Origin: Caryophanales bacterium UBA4682
GTDB taxonomy: Bacteria > Bacillota_I > Bacilli_A > RFN20 > CAG-288
Length of the DNA stretch: 64,000 nucleotides
Direction of reading: 5' to 3'
NCBI GenBank assembly: GCA_002404995.1
Contig: DHKY01000005.1
Location: forward strand, 19,992 to 83,991
In this document: positions 62,339 to 64,000 of the stretch, piece after piece
Position numbering within the stretch: position 1 is the stretch's first letter
How the letters are laid out: each line of letters starts with the position of its first letter
Position numbers and translations under genes: made by a program
Notes under the pieces: generated by a model
Seen by the model: only the letters and a program-made list of their open reading frames with translations
Database searches by the model: none
Told to the model about the DNA's origin: nothing

Positions 62339-63586
62339 ATGTCTAAGGAAGAAAACAGCACCCAGAAGGCATACCGTATCGACAAAAACCTTGCTTTAGG
62401 CAGGCAGCTGATCGAGGAAGGAAAGAAGATCGACACCGCATTAAAGCTCATCAATAAATCAGCACGCAGCGGAGAAACCAAAGGTAAATCCTATTTTGAA
62501 GTTGGAAGGATTATCCGCAACGGATTACCGGGACTAGAAGCTAACCCGGAAGAAAGCCGTGGCTATTTCGATGCTGCCAGGGAAAATTTCAACGCCCAGG
62601 AAGAAGACAAGGACGGAAGGGATTACCGGGAAAGGGGTGACTATTACTACTACGGATATGGCACTCATCCGGCCGACAGCAATCAAGCTTTAGAATTCTA
62701 TGATCTCGGAGCCAAGGAAGGCGATGAGGAATCCAAGAAGAAAGCTGAGGCTATCCGTGCAACCTTGAAGAAAGGAAACAGCGAACAGGCTCCTCGTTTT
62801 GACAAGAAGGCCGCTGTTTCTCCAATTGAAGAAAACGAGGCAAAAAAGCCACAGACCGTTGTGGAAGAAAAGAAGCCGGAACCGATTATTCCAGAAGGCG
62901 GAAGTCCGGTTTACTATGCTAAAGCCAAAGAATCTCCTGCCATCAGGAGCGAAGGACAGGCAATCAAGACCGATGATAAAGATATCAATGATGTGCTCGA
63001 TAAAGAACAGAGGCTAAGGAAAGCACTGCGCATCCTTGATTCTGCATCGGCTTCCCGCCAGGATAAACTCGATGCCATCGAAAGGGCAAAAGAGGCTTCT
63101 AAGGAAGGCTCCTGCCGTGCTTCGGTTTTAGTTGCCTACCTCTATGAAGGAGACAATGACTTTGTCAAGAAGGACTATCTTCTTGCACAGTCCTATTATG
63201 AGAAAGCCATCTCCCAGGGTTCTGTCTCTGCATTATATCGTTTAGGAATTCTTTATACCGACCGGGATGCTTCTTTCTATGATGCGGATAAGGGACACGC
63301 AAGGATCATCGAGTCTGCCCGTAAAGGCTATAGCTGGGCACTTCTCTATCTAGGAGACTGCTTCCGTGAAAAAGTCAGGGATCCTCGCAACCTCGATGTT
63401 GCCTACCGTTATTATGCTTTGGCAGGTGAAAGAGGACTTGGCCTTGCATATCATAACAGGGCAGAAATCGATGCCTCCCGTCAACAGTTCGAATTAGCAA
63501 GCGAGCATGAGAATCTTGCCCTGAACCATGGCTATGATTCCACAAAGGGATACCAGGATCCAGTCTTCTATTCGCTTCACATCTAA
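62339..63586 (+). CDS. Sel1/TPR-repeat protein
   Basis: 415 residues from the ATG at 62339, with CGGAGGAAAG 6 bases upstream (an earlier ATG at 62318 lies before that site). It has Sel1-like repeats at both ends: YYYYGYGTHPADSNQALEFYDLGAKEG near residue 105 and VLVAYLYEGDNDFVKKDYLLAQSYYEKAISQGSVSALYRLG near 265, then LLYLGDCF and YRYYALAGERGLGLAYH. A Pro/Glu/Lys-rich linker separates the two halves (about 155-205). No signal peptide. Sel1 proteins usually serve as interaction scaffolds; the partner is unknown. Confidence 0.82.
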   Translation: MSKEENSTQKAYRIDKNLALGRQLIEEGKKIDTALKLINKSARSGETKGKSYFEVGRIIRNGLPGLEANPEESRGYFDAARENFNAQEEDKDGRDYRERGDYYYYGYGTHPADSNQALEFYDLGAKEGDEESKKKAEAIRATLKKGNSEQAPRFDKKAAVSPIEENEAKKPQTVVEEKKPEPIIPEGGSPVYYAKAKESPAIRSEGQAIKTDDKDINDVLDKEQRLRKALRILDSASASRQDKLDAIERAKEASKEGSCRASVLVAYLYEGDNDFVKKDYLLAQSYYEKAISQGSVSALYRLGILYTDRDASFYDADKGHARIIESARKGYSWALLYLGDCFREKVRDPRNLDVAYRYYALAGERGLGLAYHNRAEIDASRQQFELASEHENLALNHGYDSTKGYQDPVFYSLHI

Positions 63587-63600
63587 AAATAAATGAAAAA

Positions 63601-63631
63601 GACCGCTTGGAAAAATCCGAGCGGTTTTTTT
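63601..63631 (+). terminator. Terminator of the Sel1-repeat gene
   Basis: ACCGCTTGGA-AAAA-TCCGAGCGGT (one G-U pair) followed by seven T. Confidence 0.92.
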
Positions 63632-63933
63632 GACCAAACCAAAAGAGTTCAAGCCTGCCATTATCCAGCTTTTAAAAAATGGACGGGCAATTGTTTAAAG
63701 GAAAAAATCAGAAGAAATTTCTAAAAAGGTGAAAGAATAATCAAAAATCTTAAGCAAAATTAGAAATCTGATTAATAAAACAATGGCAGATGAAAATGGA
63801 ACCGCTTACGAACAAAAACAAAGAAAAATTTTAAAAAATTCCTTGAATTCAATCAAATCCGAGAATATACTACTCAAGCTTTCGGAATGGAAACACCAAA
63901 TCGGAAGCGCCTTGCAGAAGAAAAAATTGCCTG
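63632..63933. other. AT-rich spacer without a gene
   Basis: About 300 bases rich in A runs, with no open frame, tRNA or hairpin of note. It resembles the upstream region of a strongly expressed operon (A-tracts before a strong promoter). Confidence 0.5.
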
Positions 63934-63963
63934 TTGACAATTGAATCCTCCGCATGGTACAAT
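63934..63963 (+). promoter_or_regulatory. Strong promoter reading out of the window
   Basis: TTGACA, 18 bases, TACAAT. A possible GCGCTT-AAAGAG-AAGCGC hairpin follows at the start of the transcript, a layout often seen before rRNA or tRNA operons. The product is beyond the right edge. Confidence 0.7.
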
Positions 63964-64000
63964 TCTTATCGCGCTTAAAGAGAAGCGCATACGATTGCTC

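Noticed and set aside
1..64000. AGG at conserved Met sites as inactivating mutations or a low-quality assembly
   Set aside because: The replacement is always the same codon, occurs in dozens of intact essential genes on both strands, and always hits Met or near-Met positions. Random error would not do this.
1..64000. CRISPR array, prophage, insertion sequence or integron
   Set aside because: No regular direct repeats with spacers, no transposase or integrase, and no terminal inverted repeats were seen.

Overview
The window looks like a chromosome segment from an uncultivated member of the Bacilli (Bacillota), close to the Erysipelotrichales/Mollicutes side. The signs are Bacillota-style leaders (a T-box before valS, a TPP riboswitch before thiT), strong AGGAGG ribosome binding sites, YesM/YesN-type two-component genes, MtaB and RimO, and a Lon, trigger factor and EngB cluster. 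No prophage, transposase, rRNA or CRISPR array is visible.

The outstanding feature is the genetic code. In almost every conserved gene, AGG stands where the protein family has methionine: the KMSKS motifs of ValRS and CysRS, the residues flanking the PLP lysine of glycogen phosphorylase, Lon GAMPG, Mrp VMSGKGG, AckA GVMMGTR, thioredoxin WCGPCRMM, and many more. Conserved arginines are written CGN or AGA. AGG therefore reads as Met here while ATG also remains Met. I know of one report of AGG-to-Met in an uncultivated Bacilli clade (Shulgina and Eddy 2021, a codon-reassignment screen), and this window fits it. Protein residues quoted below use AGG = Met; standard-code translations will show R at those places. 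The only AGA-type arginine tRNA in the window, tRNA-Arg(UCU), has C instead of the near-universal U33. Several tRNAs also carry C at position 55.

Layout: 1-7.8 kb holds surface and carbohydrate-binding proteins, a YesN/YesM-like two-component pair and an orphan membrane sensor-like protein. 7.8-20.3 kb is mainly minus-strand housekeeping: tRNAs, mtaB, glf, cysS, a heterodimeric ABC exporter, rimO and a MIF-family tautomerase, plus hpt on the plus strand. 20.4-26.8 kb holds a cell-envelope glycosylation module (YfhO-like, a polytopic glycosyltransferase, a DPM1/CsbB-like GT2 and GtrA). 28.4-36.7 kb holds a TPP-controlled ThiT-like transporter component, mgtC, a GH13 enzyme, mscL, trxA, a TraX-like protein and a CPBP protease. 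36.7-41.6 kb is one gene for a 1605-residue membrane-anchored protein. 41.6-49.1 kb holds an IMPACT-like protein, DegV, Mrp, NrnA, two CxxC lipoproteins and ackA. 49.2-53.9 kb is a glycogen operon (glgB-glgP). 54-63.6 kb holds tig, lon, engB, T-box-valS, a small GG-leader-like peptide, radC and a Sel1-repeat protein. The right edge has a strong promoter reading out of the window.

Three stretches without genes (18.5-19.6, 27.1-27.7 and 63.6-63.9 kb) are AT-rich and hold nothing I can name.
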